Shown here one piece after another: positions 45,121 to 54,241 of a stretch of 64,000 nt of DNA (position 1 is the stretch's first letter; every line of letters begins with the position of its first letter). The stretch is taken from the NCBI RefSeq assembly GCF_030403435.1, contig NZ_JAUEPH010000004.1, positions 124,001 through 188,000 of the forward strand. Reading direction: 5' to 3'. This stretch comes from Algoriphagus sediminis (GTDB taxonomy: Bacteria; Bacteroidota; Bacteroidia; Cytophagales; Cyclobacteriaceae). The notes under the pieces were generated by a model. That model worked only from the letters and a program-made list of their open reading frames with translations, did not search any database and was not told the origin of the DNA. A program made the translations under genes and the position numbers.

Positions 45121-45976
45121 ATTTTTTGACTTCATGATAATATTCCCTGTCGAATATTCTGGAGTATATCCAAACAGGAATCTGATCATGCCAGGGCATT
45201 AAATCGCTCAGAACATGCCTTTGGCTATGATGAGCTTTCATAACTTCCAACTTGGTATCAAAGTATGGCTGAATATTCACCGCAAAATCAGGCTTTGGCA
45301 GGCCCGAATCCTTTTCTTTCGGATAATTATTCCTGAATCCTTCAGAAAGCTCCAGAGCCAGTTTTATCTGTTTATTTGATAAGGTTACTTGATATAAAGC
45401 TTTGGGCGAAAAGCCCGGGTCTCCAATATGAGATAAAAAAACATTTTCCACAGCGAGCCCCGTCAATCTGTGATCTTCATGCCCATATAACCCTACTTTA
45501 GAATCATAGCTCAAAATAATATCTGGATTCAAATCTTTAATCCAACTCAAGGTAAGGGCTTCCAGGCTATCCTGTCCTAATAAGCTTAATCCTCCATCTT
45601 CATAATCCAGAAGAAAGAGACTATCGACCTCAAGAATTTGAGCGGAGTTTTTCATTTCTTGAGTTCTGATCTCTTTCAGTTTATCAGGTGGGTAATTTTC
45701 TGGCGAACTTCCTGCTTCACCTTTAGTCAAAGTCACCAGAAATACCTCATGCCCCTTTCTTTTTAAATCAATTAAAGTCCCTGAAACTGTCACCTCATCA
45801 TCTGGATGAGGGAAGAAAGCCATTATTCGTTGTTTGGTATTCGCTGGACTTAACTCAGGAATTAATGGTACACCATTGTCATTAAGTGCATTTTTTCCAA
45901 ACTGGATCAATAAAAATGGGGATATCAAAATGAATATCCCCAAAATTAGCCCTAGAATTTTAAGACCCTTTTTCAT
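45119..45976 (-). CDS. PIG-L family deacetylase
   Basis: Zn-dependent N-deacetylase of the LmbE/PIG-L fold. The metal motif is FPHPDDEVTVSG (about 55-66), with the second His motif YGHEDHRLTG near 167-176. An N-terminal membrane helix (residues 6-24) should anchor it in the inner membrane facing out. The substrate (an N-acetyl sugar or glycoconjugate) is unknown. Its ATG overlaps the stop of the upstream cytochrome gene by four bases, so the two are co-translated. Confidence 0.9.
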   Translation of the reverse strand: MKKGLKILGLILGIFILISPFLLIQFGKNALNDNGVPLIPELSPANTKQRIMAFFPHPDDEVTVSGTLIDLKRKGHEVFLVTLTKGEAGSSPENYPPDKLKEIRTQEMKNSAQILEVDSLFLLDYEDGGLSLLGQDSLEALTLSWIKDLNPDIILSYDSKVGLYGHEDHRLTGLAVENVFLSHIGDPGFSPKALYQVTLSNKQIKLALELSEGFRNNYPKEKDSGLPKPDFAVNIQPYFDTKLEVMKAHHSQRHVLSDLMPWHDQIPVWIYSRIFDREYYHEVKK

Positions 45977-48900
45977 TCCTCACTATTCAATGTGCCGAGA
46001 TAAGCCACCACATCTCTGAGCTGGCGTTTTGTTAAAATTAAGCCCATCGGCGGCATACTGGACATGGATAAAGTACTGGATTCAATAAGTTCTGAATCAA
46101 CCAAGATCTCTTCATTTGAATCATTTAGATAGCGTATACCTTCATCGGTTTCGGAGATGTAAGTGCCCGAAATTTCTTCACCATCAGATTTTACAATTCT
46201 TACCTGACCAAACCCGGGTGCGATGCGATCACTGGGATCGACTAATGAAATCAGGAGTTCCTCTCTACTCAGTTTTCTTGCTATTCCATTCAGATTTGGG
46301 CCGGCATTTCCACCCATATCATCATAAGCATGGCAACGGATGCATTGTGCAGTTTGATTTTCGAGGAAAATAGCTCTCCCCAGTCTTGGATCACCTTGTG
46401 CCAAAGCTCCCGAATACATCTTCCAATCTTCATCACCTGCCTTTTCTGCCAAGAGATTGGAAAAAGAGGACATAAGATTCTCAGATCCTGTTAAACCAAC
46501 CGCTTCTTCTAACTCAACCCAAACTGGTTGAGAAAGCTGATCAGTTTTAAACCAACTGAAGATATCATTCCATTCACTGAAGGAAGAGCTTCCCTCCATT
46601 TTTCCTAGAGCTAATAAGGCTGAACGTTTCTCGACATTTGTTTGATTTTCAATGATATCCATGAGTAATGCAATCTTTTGCTCATCTGGGATATCGATTT
46701 CTTCAATCATAGCTAAGGCCTCGACCCGAATAGGATAGTCCGAACTACTCATGGCATACTCTACCCCTTCAGGCAATAGATTTGATTTAATGGCCTGAAG
46801 TGACCTCAAGCTTTGTACTTTCATGTCCATGGAGGGATCATTTTTAAGGCTGGCTAAAAGGGCATTTTCAGCTCCTTTAATTTTCAATTTTCCTATCGCC
46901 TTCGCACTGGCAATTCGGATAGCTTCCTCGTTTCTGCCCAACTGGGCAACCAAGGCTTCTCCTGCCTTCTCAGCAATGTATGAATCATTTCTATTGACTT
47001 CTCCTCGATAGCGGCCATCCACTCTATCCACTAATGAAGGTTTAGCCCATGTGCCGATACTTTCAATTCCCTCTTCTTGCAAACCAATCGTAGAATTGGA
47101 TGCCTGAACGAAATTTAAAACCTGATCAAATTCCTTTTCCGAACCTACTCTTTGATTCGCACTGATAATTCGTCTCATCAAGGGCTCGTTTGAAAAAGGT
47201 GTAGTGTTTATTAGGGCTGCAAGATCAGGAAGTGCCTCTGGTACAGAAAAATCATCATGGATTGCCCTGGCAGCTTCTGTGACGATAAGTTCATCCTCAT
47301 CATTCAAAAATCGCCTTAATTCGGGAGAAGTTAACCTGCGGAGTGAAATCACCGCACCCATTCTTACTGCCCTCGAAGGGTCATTATAAAGGCTAGCAAG
47401 CATTGATTCATTCCCAATTCTAGCTAAGGCCAAAGTCGCTGCATGACGGAGATAGGCGTCTTCATCATTGTTCCTTCTCAAAACTTCAATTAGCTTATCC
47501 GCAGCATCCGAATAAGAAATTCTGCCCAAAGCCTCTGCTGCAAAGAACTGAACTCTAATCTTAGTGTCATCAAGAAGTTTCAACAACGCATCTGCGGGTT
47601 CCTTATATCTGATATCACCAATCCACTTCGCGCCCTGAGCTCTTATTTCAGGATCTTCGTCAGAAAGCGCAGGAAGTATGAGTTTTGCATACTTGATATC
47701 ATCTAACCTCGCTAATTGACTTAGTCCAACGATAGAATGAATTCTAGCCAGCTGATTAGAGGATGTATTGAGTACATTCTCAAAAACGGTGGCGCCCTTC
47801 CCTCCTCTTTTGGCTAATTCAAATTGACTCTTTCGACGCACTCGTAAATCCTGGTGTTCCAGTAAAGTTTGAAGTTCTGAATCATTCTTTGGTCCAAAGT
47901 CAGAATTCAAAAGTTCTTTGGTTTCTTCCTGAATGGCTTGGAGGGATTTAGACTTCGATTCCATTTTCCACATTCGTCCATAACCTTTTGTACCCCATCC
48001 CATGATCCAATCGGCAAAGTATAAATCGCCATCAGCACTGAAATCCATTCCTGTAGGAAGAACTCCCGTTGCAATTTTCTCAGTTTTTTCTAATTCAAAA
48101 GTTGCTCCCTTGGGCTTTAAGGTAAATGCATGAATTGCAGATTGCGTTGGATTACCAACAAATTCAACTACAAAAAAATTATTGAAATATTTTTCATTTA
48201 GCGCGGTTCCGGGATTATAAACCATTCCTGTGGGTCCGCTTACGTAATTTGCTATGCAAGGGGTAATAAAAGCCGCTTGCTCTTCCCACCTTGGAGTGAA
48301 AAGTTTTTCATCCATCCAGACTTTATAAGGGTTGTTATCAGGATCTCTGTATTTACCGAATTGCCAATTCGTCCTCCATCCCGAATCAGATCCATTTGTG
48401 AGATAGACCAGTCTTTCTTTCTCACCAGGATGGTCGCCATCATTATCGACCGAAATGAGGTTGTTATATTGGTCAAAAACAAATTCATGGGTATTTCTTA
48501 CTCCCATGGCAAAAATCTCAAAATCACTCCCATCGGGATTGGCTCTCGCAATTACGCCTCGGTTAGGATATTTCCATTCTGTACCATCAGGACCAATACC
48601 ATTAAAGCCTATATCCCCAATACCCCAATAAATTCTTCCATCTGGCCCCATTTCCAAACCTGACATTCCATGTGCTCCAAAGCCAATATGGATTCCATAA
48701 CCATGGGATAAAGACTCCTTTTCATCAATCATCCCATCCCCATTGGTATCCACCAGCTTCCATAAATCTGGACCTGCACCAACATATAGGGCCTCATCTG
48801 TCATCATTACAGCTCCAGCCACATCAGTCACTTCTTCATTAAAATCTTCTACCAGCCTTTCCTGAAAGTCAGCTTTTCCATCCCCATCTGTATCTTTTAG

Positions 48901-49380
48901 TCTGTAAATTTCCTCTTTTTCCACCAGCATATCCCTCCAATCATGAGAACCATCTCCATTTAAGTCAGCAAGCCATGAATTAACCTCAGATCTTTCTGGA
49001 GATAGCTCATTCCTGAGAAAGTTTCTTTTGTCTTCAATGGATTGAAGAGAAATGGATCTTATCTCCCAATCCTGATGACCACGTATATCAAACTCCGAAT
49101 TCTTCTGTCTATTAGTGTGAGTATAAACTACATCTCCGTTGTCAAGAACCTGAATAGAAATTGCATCATTCATTAGAGAATCAACCGCCCAAATACTGAG
49201 CTCAAAATCCTCATGGACAGTTGGATTCAGTTTAGAAGAAATGTCTTCTGTGTACTGATCAACTTCAGCCTTGGATAAGAATTTTGTTTGAGGTTCATAA
49301 AGATTACTCGGCTCGGAACAGGATAGAAGAATACCGATGAGAACTGGAGAGAGAAATTTAAGACTTACTGATTCTTTCAT
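45973..49380 (-). CDS. Lipoprotein with beta-propeller, HEAT repeats and c-type cytochrome domain (PVC-type)
   Basis: 1135 residues from ATG 49380 (MKESVSLKF), which gives a lipobox-type signal (LLSC); an in-frame start at 49410 is possible. Domain order: propeller-like dehydrogenase domain (about 80-450) with EF-hand-like DxNxDGxxD motifs, a long HEAT-repeat array (about 490-960), and a C-terminal cytochrome c domain with CIRCH near residue 1015. This is the layout of the PVC-type membrane-bound dehydrogenase/heme proteins. It should accept electrons from oxidation of a sugar or alcohol at the outer face; the substrate is unknown. Coupled to PIG-L. Confidence 0.9.
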   Translation of the reverse strand: MKESVSLKFLSPVLIGILLSCSEPSNLYEPQTKFLSKAEVDQYTEDISSKLNPTVHEDFELSIWAVDSLMNDAISIQVLDNGDVVYTHTNRQKNSEFDIRGHQDWEIRSISLQSIEDKRNFLRNELSPERSEVNSWLADLNGDGSHDWRDMLVEKEEIYRLKDTDGDGKADFQERLVEDFNEEVTDVAGAVMMTDEALYVGAGPDLWKLVDTNGDGMIDEKESLSHGYGIHIGFGAHGMSGLEMGPDGRIYWGIGDIGFNGIGPDGTEWKYPNRGVIARANPDGSDFEIFAMGVRNTHEFVFDQYNNLISVDNDGDHPGEKERLVYLTNGSDSGWRTNWQFGKYRDPDNNPYKVWMDEKLFTPRWEEQAAFITPCIANYVSGPTGMVYNPGTALNEKYFNNFFVVEFVGNPTQSAIHAFTLKPKGATFELEKTEKIATGVLPTGMDFSADGDLYFADWIMGWGTKGYGRMWKMESKSKSLQAIQEETKELLNSDFGPKNDSELQTLLEHQDLRVRRKSQFELAKRGGKGATVFENVLNTSSNQLARIHSIVGLSQLARLDDIKYAKLILPALSDEDPEIRAQGAKWIGDIRYKEPADALLKLLDDTKIRVQFFAAEALGRISYSDAADKLIEVLRRNNDEDAYLRHAATLALARIGNESMLASLYNDPSRAVRMGAVISLRRLTSPELRRFLNDEDELIVTEAARAIHDDFSVPEALPDLAALINTTPFSNEPLMRRIISANQRVGSEKEFDQVLNFVQASNSTIGLQEEGIESIGTWAKPSLVDRVDGRYRGEVNRNDSYIAEKAGEALVAQLGRNEEAIRIASAKAIGKLKIKGAENALLASLKNDPSMDMKVQSLRSLQAIKSNLLPEGVEYAMSSSDYPIRVEALAMIEEIDIPDEQKIALLMDIIENQTNVEKRSALLALGKMEGSSSFSEWNDIFSWFKTDQLSQPVWVELEEAVGLTGSENLMSSFSNLLAEKAGDEDWKMYSGALAQGDPRLGRAIFLENQTAQCIRCHAYDDMGGNAGPNLNGIARKLSREELLISLVDPSDRIAPGFGQVRIVKSDGEEISGTYISETDEGIRYLNDSNEEILVDSELIESSTLSMSSMPPMGLILTKRQLRDVVAYLGTLNSEE

Positions 49381-49456
49381 TTTGGGTATTGTTTCCATCA
49401 AAATAAACAAATTCCAGAACTAAAGGGCTTTAGATTCTCTCAAAATGTGTAGGCAT

Positions 49457-49486
49457 AAAAAAACCCGGTCTGATGACCGGGTTTTT
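49457..49486 (-). terminator. Terminator of the tRNA-Glu transcript
   Basis: ACCCGGTC pairs with GACCGGGT around a TGAT loop; on the minus strand the stem is followed by seven T. It is the second of two terminators in the tRNA region. Its other side has a T-run as well, so it may act in both directions. Confidence 0.85.
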
Positions 49487-49497
49487 ATCACTTTAAC

Positions 49498-49558
49498 CAC
49501 TAACAACCATTAAACAATGGGATAAGACTTTAAAGGGGATTGAGCTATTTGAAAGTCT
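49498..49558 (-). other. Structured trailer after tRNA-Glu copy 1
   Basis: The 3' trailer between the tRNA and its terminator contains two further inverted repeats: AAGACTTT/AAAGTCTT (49524-49531 with 49552-49559) and CCATT/AATGG (49507-49520). It has no ORF. It may be a processing structure or a small RNA. Confidence 0.4.
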
Positions 49559-49561
49559 TGG

Positions 49562-49633
49562 TAGTCCGTACGGGAATCGAACCCGTGTTTCATCCGTGAA
49601 AGGGATGCGTCCTAACCCCTAGACGAACGGACC
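49562..49633 (-). tRNA. tRNA-Glu (UUC), copy 1, CCA encoded
   Basis: 72-nt cloverleaf on the minus strand. The acceptor stem is GGTCCGT/ACGGACT. The anticodon arm is CATCC-CTTTCAC-GGATG, with anticodon TTC. The T-arm CGGGTTCGATTCCCG is canonical. The genomic sequence continues with CCA after the discriminator A, so the 3' end is encoded for this copy. Confidence 0.97.
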
Positions 49634-49654
49634 ATTAATATGGTAAAGTTTTCA

Positions 49655-49684
49655 AACAAAAAACTACCTCATTATCAGGTAGTT
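49655..49684 (-). terminator. Terminator between the two tRNA-Glu genes
   Basis: AACTACCT pairs with AGGTAGTT around a 7-base loop, followed on the minus strand by TTTTTTG. It begins two bases after the end of copy 2, so copy 2 has its own terminator. Confidence 0.75.
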
Positions 49685-49686
49685 AG

Positions 49687-49758
49687 TAGTCCGTACGGGA
49701 ATCGAACCCGTGTTTCATCCGTGAAAGGGATGCGTCCTAACCCCTAGACGAACGGACC
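49687..49758 (-). tRNA. tRNA-Glu (UUC), copy 2, CCA not encoded
   Basis: Identical to copy 1 over the 72-nt tRNA (identity covers 74 bases), anticodon TTC. After the discriminator A the sequence continues CTA, so CCA must be added by the nucleotidyltransferase. It is transcribed first on the minus strand. No promoter was identified with confidence; the 188 bases between it and gap hold no other feature that I can see. Confidence 0.97.
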
Positions 49759-49946
49759 ATCAGGGACTTGAAAAAGCTTGCTTTTCCAAAAGGTTGTGCA
49801 AATATAGAAGCTTAAAATTACAATCACAATCCGACTATGAAAATTTCTAATCGACTCCTTAAATCAAGGATTAAATATGATGGAAAATTTAGCTTGAAAA
49901 GAAGTGCAATGCCTATTTTCGTGATCTGAAAAACTCAACTCAAAAG

Positions 49947-50945
49947 ATGAAAAAAACCAGAATTGCCATCAATGGTTTTGGCCGTATAGGCCGGTATGTC
50001 ACCAAATTATTACTTGGCCTGGAGGAATTTGAAATTGTGGCCATAAATGATTTAGCCAATAATGAGGCCATCGCTCATCTTTTGAAGTATGATTCTATTC
50101 ACGGGAGACTTGGTAAGCCAGTTAATTTAGATGGAGATCTACTCAGAATAAATGGTCAAAGTATAAAGCTACTTCAGGAGAAAACCCCTGATAAACTTCC
50201 CTGGCAAGAACTTAAAATTGACATAGCAATTGAATGCACAGGTAGATTTACTTCCCGGGAAGGAGCCACCAAGCATCTTACAGCAGGGGCTGGCAAGGTG
50301 ATCATTTCAGCTCCTACTCATGACTCCTCCATTGCCATGGTTGTGCTAGGAGTCAACGATCAGATTCTTTCAGCCGAAAATAAAATTGTCTCCAATGCTT
50401 CCTGCACCACAAATTGTCTCGCCCCAATGGTTCAGGTTCTTGATGAGGCTTTTGAAATAAAAAAGGGATATGCTTCCACGGTTCACTCATATACAAACGA
50501 TCAAAACCTTCATGACGCTCCCCACAGGGATTTGCGCAGAGCGAGGGCGGCGGCCTATTCCATTATTCCTACCACCACAAATGCCGGGAGGGCATTGGAC
50601 ATAGTCTTACCAGACCAAGCTGGAAAAATAGAAGCGTCGGCGATGCGTGTCCCCGTACCCGATGGATCCCTCACCGATTTGATTGTAGAGGTGGAGAGAA
50701 TTGTCACAGCCGATCAAATAAATCAAGCTTTTGAAGCTTCAGCTAAAGGGAAATTAAAGGGATACCTTGAAGTAGTTCATGATCCAATTGTCTCAATGGA
50801 TATTATTGGAAATCCTCATTCCTGCATTATTGATGCAAGCTTGACTTCGGCTAAACAGAACTTAGTTAAAGTTGTAGGTTGGTATGACAATGAAGCCGGA
50901 TATTCAAACCGACTGGTAGATTTAGCACGAAAGATCTCCAAATAG
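49947..50945 (+). CDS. gap: Glyceraldehyde-3-phosphate dehydrogenase
   Basis: Glycolytic/gluconeogenic enzyme. NAD-binding INGFGRIGRYV at 7-17, the catalytic Cys in SNASCTTNCLAP near 153, and the C-terminal VGWYDNEAGYSNR are all present. NDLANNEAIAHLL with Asp at the usual NAD-selective position suggests NAD rather than NADP. The length of 332 residues is standard. A single-gene unit, three bases from the convergent VOC gene. Confidence 0.95.
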   Translation: MKKTRIAINGFGRIGRYVTKLLLGLEEFEIVAINDLANNEAIAHLLKYDSIHGRLGKPVNLDGDLLRINGQSIKLLQEKTPDKLPWQELKIDIAIECTGRFTSREGATKHLTAGAGKVIISAPTHDSSIAMVVLGVNDQILSAENKIVSNASCTTNCLAPMVQVLDEAFEIKKGYASTVHSYTNDQNLHDAPHRDLRRARAAAYSIIPTTTNAGRALDIVLPDQAGKIEASAMRVPVPDGSLTDLIVEVERIVTADQINQAFEASAKGKLKGYLEVVHDPIVSMDIIGNPHSCIIDASLTSAKQNLVKVVGWYDNEAGYSNRLVDLARKISK

Positions 50946-50948
50946 AAT

Positions 50949-52010
50949 CTAATCCTTTACTCGGTTCAAACTGAGCATTTTTACCATGAAGTTGGATAGG
51001 GTTTTGCTGGAATCACGTTTAGTTAGATCTAAAAACCAACCCCACTTTTCAAGAATCGGAATTTTGAAAGTTTCAACCATTTCAATTAGGGTTCCATCTG
51101 GATCTTCCAAATAAGAAAACCTTCCAGCAGCATTTCCCATATCAAATTCATTTTCACTGTCAACGGTGAAATGAACCCCTGACTTTTTTAAGGAGCTCTT
51201 TAGATCAGACATATTATTTACATCAAAACAAACATGAATAAACCCTAAATCTCCCCAGTTTCTTTCCGCAAAAACTTGCTTACGATCAGGCTGATCTGTT
51301 TCTATAAGTTCAATCGTAGTCCGACATAATAGTTTACCAAAAGCACCACTGGGTACACTATTACCAGCTAATATCACTCTGCGATATGGACTCTTACCAG
51401 ATTCAAAGCATTCAAAATCAGGCCAGATCTCCGTTTGATCTAGTAGCGTTTCACTTTGCTGAAAGTGATCTCTAATGATGGGAATAGTAGAATCCACACT
51501 TGTTACACCTATCACAACTCCAGAAACGCCGCCAGTAAAATCCTTATTTTTACTAAACCATGAGCTGTTTTCTTCAATCTCAAATAAATTTCCAAAGGGA
51601 TCCTCCACATAAAAATGAGCAACTCCCAAGGGGTTCTTTTTGGGTTTACTAAGAAGTTTGGCATCTAAATTTTCTAAGTGCTTATAAGTCTTATCAATAT
51701 CTCTACATCGAATTTTTACTGCCAAAATCCCTAAATCTTTCCAGGTAGGCTTTGTTTTAGCTGCTACAGGCTTTTTAGAGGTGTATTGCCAAATTTCAAA
51801 TCCTCCACCTCCCTGCATATTCATCGCTAAAATTGCGTGTCGACTTTCTACTCTATTAGAGGTATATCTGGTCATTAAGGTGGCCTCAGCGCTATCCTGA
51901 AAAATAGGCACATCCATTTTAAAGGCCTTTCGATACCAAGTCCAAGCTTCATTTGCATCCTTGACCCCAATACCCACTTGTTGAATACCATTAATTTTAG
52001 CCTTTTTCAT
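50949..52010 (-). CDS. Protein with two VOC (glyoxalase-like) domains
   Basis: 353 residues. The N-terminal vicinal-oxygen-chelate domain runs from about 5 to 145 (GIQQVGIGVKDANEAWTWYRKAF, then VAHFYVEDPFGNLFEIEE) and a second from about 157 to 320 (LGFIHVCFDVNNM, then SYLEDPDGTLIEMVE). Metal-ligand Glu/His candidates are in those segments. The two-domain layout resembles extradiol dioxygenases or hydroxyphenylpyruvate dioxygenase, but the length and spacing fit a generic VOC protein. Substrate unknown. Confidence 0.85.
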   Translation of the reverse strand: MKKAKINGIQQVGIGVKDANEAWTWYRKAFKMDVPIFQDSAEATLMTRYTSNRVESRHAILAMNMQGGGGFEIWQYTSKKPVAAKTKPTWKDLGILAVKIRCRDIDKTYKHLENLDAKLLSKPKKNPLGVAHFYVEDPFGNLFEIEENSSWFSKNKDFTGGVSGVVIGVTSVDSTIPIIRDHFQQSETLLDQTEIWPDFECFESGKSPYRRVILAGNSVPSGAFGKLLCRTTIELIETDQPDRKQVFAERNWGDLGFIHVCFDVNNMSDLKSSLKKSGVHFTVDSENEFDMGNAAGRFSYLEDPDGTLIEMVETFKIPILEKWGWFLDLTKRDSSKTLSNFMVKMLSLNRVKD

Positions 52011-52120
52011 CCCAATAGTTTAAAATTTCTCAACCCTAACTCGGCTAGCAAGGTAATTTGAAAGTATGAAATTAGTGCATACTTAAGTGCTTTTAGGATG
52101 TACGGTAGAGTGATAAACCC

Positions 52121-52136
52121 GGCTAGAAAACCAGCC
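52121..52136 (-). terminator. Weak terminator after the glycosyltransferase gene
   Basis: GGCTGG/CTAGCC six-bp stem (one G-T pair) with a TTTT loop on the minus strand, followed by GGGTTTATC. It lies just downstream of the gene ending at 52140. Strength is uncertain. Confidence 0.35.
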
Positions 52137-52139
52137 ACT

Positions 52140-52913
52140 TCAGCTCTTGAGATATTTAGCATAGATTTTCTTGAGCAAAATAGGATCAGTCCCCAAATGA
52201 AACCTTATAAACACATATAAATTAACCAGTTGAACCTTTAGCCAAGAGTTCTGATCGTATTTTCTTGCAGAAACAATAATGCTTTTGGGTATTAGGTAAA
52301 ATCTAGTTTTTGCTCTTATCCTTTTTACCATATCGAACTCTTCCATCAAGCAATACTTTGAATCAAAGCCACCTAAGTCATGGAAAAGGCTTTTTTCTAT
52401 AAAAAGGGTTTGGTCACCACCGCCAGTAAATAAACCATGGAACCTTGTAGCCCAGCTGTTCATTTTCAAAAGCCACTTATCAGAGTCAAATTCATATTGG
52501 TAACAGCCAGCTAAATACCCCATTTTCACCGCCTTATTTAAATCCAGAGCAAAACTTTTCAGGGGTATAGTATCCGCATGGACAAAAAACAAGATGTCCC
52601 CTTTTGCATGCTTGGCTCCAAGATTCATTTGCTCTGCCCGAGAAGGGATCTCTGATTTTAAAACCTTGGCTCCTAGATTTTCAGCGGTTTTAGAACTACC
52701 ATCTGTACTACCCCCATCCACAACCCAAAGATCTACTGAATATCCCTGGCCATAAGATAGAAGCAAAGGAATCAATTTGGATAGGTTCTCTTTTTCGTTG
52801 ATCACAGGGATAATCACAGAAATGGAGAGATCATCTTCTAATTTTAAAGCACTATTTGAAAAAATTCCCAAAGAACGCTCTACTCCCACTAGTCTGCTAT
52901 TTTCATTCTCCAA
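52140..52913 (-). CDS. TIGR04283-type family 2 glycosyltransferase
   Basis: 257 residues. GT-A fold glycosyltransferase with ISVIIPVINEKENL (31-44), the DxD-containing FFVHADT, and the Arg/Gln-rich segment SRAEQMNLGAKHAKGD, which is diagnostic of the TIGR04283 arsenosugar-type group. The start is TTG at 52913: a strong AGGAGG at 52918-52923 sits four bases upstream, and no ATG lies before the catalytic core. It is third in a three-gene unit with the DUF6134 and TIGR04282-type genes. Confidence 0.88.
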   Translation of the reverse strand: MENENSRLVGVERSLGIFSNSALKLEDDLSISVIIPVINEKENLSKLIPLLLSYGQGYSVDLWVVDGGSTDGSSKTAENLGAKVLKSEIPSRAEQMNLGAKHAKGDILFFVHADTIPLKSFALDLNKAVKMGYLAGCYQYEFDSDKWLLKMNSWATRFHGLFTGGGDQTLFIEKSLFHDLGGFDSKYCLMEEFDMVKRIRAKTRFYLIPKSIIVSARKYDQNSWLKVQLVNLYVFIRFHLGTDPILLKKIYAKYLKS

Positions 52914-52917
52914 AATA

Positions 52918-52923
52918 CCTCCT
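52918..52923 (-). promoter_or_regulatory. Shine-Dalgarno deciding a TTG start
   Basis: AGGAGG on the minus strand, spaced four bases from the TTG start of the TIGR04283-type gene. Strong Shine-Dalgarno sequences are rare in this genome segment, which supports the TTG start. Confidence 0.6.
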
Positions 52924-52991
52924 GCAACTCGGTTTGATTTCTCCCATTATTCAATCTATCACTCCCATGATTACTCAGTTGAATTCAATTG

Positions 52992-53657
52992 TCATTCCTC
53001 AGGTTCTTTCCTTTTTATCCAATAATTTTTTAAGGTGCTATGCATATTAGCTTCCAAAAGGAAACCATCTTCAAAAAAATATTTGTTGTCATGCCCCTTT
53101 ATATTTGCCTCTAATCCTCCATTCTTCAGTCTTCTGAAGGGACTGGTAACACCATAATTTTCAGATAGGAAAAGCTCGTCTCCTTTCGGTTCCTCAAAAA
53201 ACAACAAGGCAGTGGAAAAATAGATGGGTTCGTAAATTGTGTCTTGATTACTGAATTTATAGCTATTCGCATTAACAATGTATTTTTCACCATCCCATCG
53301 GACTTCCGAATAAAACTCCTCTCCTCTTGCTTTAGAATTACTTTCTGAATAAATGAATTGCCCATCTTCATAAACACTCAATAATTCAAACTCTATTTTC
53401 AGCGTGCCGAAAAACCAAAAACTCACTATGCTTTTTACAAGATATTCGTCTCGGTTTTCTTTGGTTGTCTTGGTAGCAACCATATCTCCGATACTGAATC
53501 CAGCTAATTTTATTTCATAGTTTTTTACTTCCGTTTGGGCTTCGGCAAGAAAATTAAAACTTAAAAAAAGGATGACTGCTAAAGCAAAGCCTTTCTTATT
53601 TTTACAGTTTAAGGCTTTGAGAGTCTTTTTAAAACAAATTCTTCTTGCTGCTTCCAA
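52992..53657 (-). CDS. DUF6134 family secreted protein
   Basis: 221 residues, with a hydrophobic export segment at about 25-41 ending EAQ. The rest is beta-rich with repeated paired strands, the pattern of DUF6134. The only start in frame is TTG at 53657, which overlaps the upstream gene by 49 bases, so the true start could lie a little downstream with an unusual codon. It sits between the two sugar-transfer genes, a recurring order in Bacteroidota. Role unknown. Confidence 0.75.
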   Translation of the reverse strand: MEAARRICFKKTLKALNCKNKKGFALAVILFLSFNFLAEAQTEVKNYEIKLAGFSIGDMVATKTTKENRDEYLVKSIVSFWFFGTLKIEFELLSVYEDGQFIYSESNSKARGEEFYSEVRWDGEKYIVNANSYKFSNQDTIYEPIYFSTALLFFEEPKGDELFLSENYGVTSPFRRLKNGGLEANIKGHDNKYFFEDGFLLEANMHSTLKNYWIKRKEPEE

Positions 53658-54241
53658 TCTTCATAGGTGTCTACATCTGAAAGTACTGGTAATAATCCGT
53701 AAGTCAAACCTTCGCTTTCAACCCTTTTCACTGTAAGGGACAAAACCTCTTCTGAACTCCATGGAATATTTTCAAAAATTTCAGGTCTTGAAATTTTCAT
53801 TCCAATCAAATAATATCCACCATCCTGTGCTGGTCCAATCACAAGGTCTTTTTCATCAAGAATTTCAAATCCCCTATCAAGTAAGTCTGAGGTTAACACT
53901 CCACAATCAGTTCCAATTAAAAGAACCTTCTCATATCCTTTTGCCAAAACTTCTGCGAATGCATTTGCCATTTTTTGCCCAAGATTGTTTCCAGATTGAA
54001 ATTGAACCTGGAATTGATCGGGTGTTGTTTCCTGAGTTTTATTCAATTGAAAATCAGAAAAATAGATAATCTTATCTCCAGTGATTTCAGACGCTACATC
54101 ATGTGTATAAAGAACCAGTTTCTTGTAGATGTCCAGAGCTGCTTCATCACCTATTGTCTTGGCTACCCGAGTTTTTACCTTCCCGGCAATAGCTATTTTC
54201 TGAAAAATTATTACAGCTCTCTTTACAGGATTTTCTTGCAT
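53609..54241 (-). CDS. TIGR04282-type arsenosugar-like glycosyltransferase/nucleotidyltransferase
   Basis: 210 residues. GT-A nucleotidyl-sugar fold with KVKTRVAKTIGDEAAL near 22-37, LLIGTDCGVL near 104-113 and GPAQDGGYYLIGM near 135-147. These are the TIGR04282 signatures; its partner TIGR04283 gene is 0.7 kb downstream in the same unit. In known arsenosugar loci a radical-SAM enzyme and an arsenite methyltransferase accompany the pair; neither occurs here, so the true sugar acceptor is unknown. Confidence 0.9.
   Translation of the reverse strand: MQENPVKRAVIIFQKIAIAGKVKTRVAKTIGDEAALDIYKKLVLYTHDVASEITGDKIIYFSDFQLNKTQETTPDQFQVQFQSGNNLGQKMANAFAEVLAKGYEKVLLIGTDCGVLTSDLLDRGFEILDEKDLVIGPAQDGGYYLIGMKISRPEIFENIPWSSEEVLSLTVKRVESEGLTYGLLPVLSDVDTYEDWKQQEEFVLKRLSKP

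Noticed and set aside
49562..49760. Repeated 74-base unit as a CRISPR or insertion duplication
   Set aside because: The repeat is the tRNA-Glu gene itself; there are only two copies and no spacer series.
52140..54241. Complete arsenosugar biosynthesis operon
   Set aside because: Only the two transferase families are seen; no arsenic methyltransferase or radical-SAM gene is in the window.
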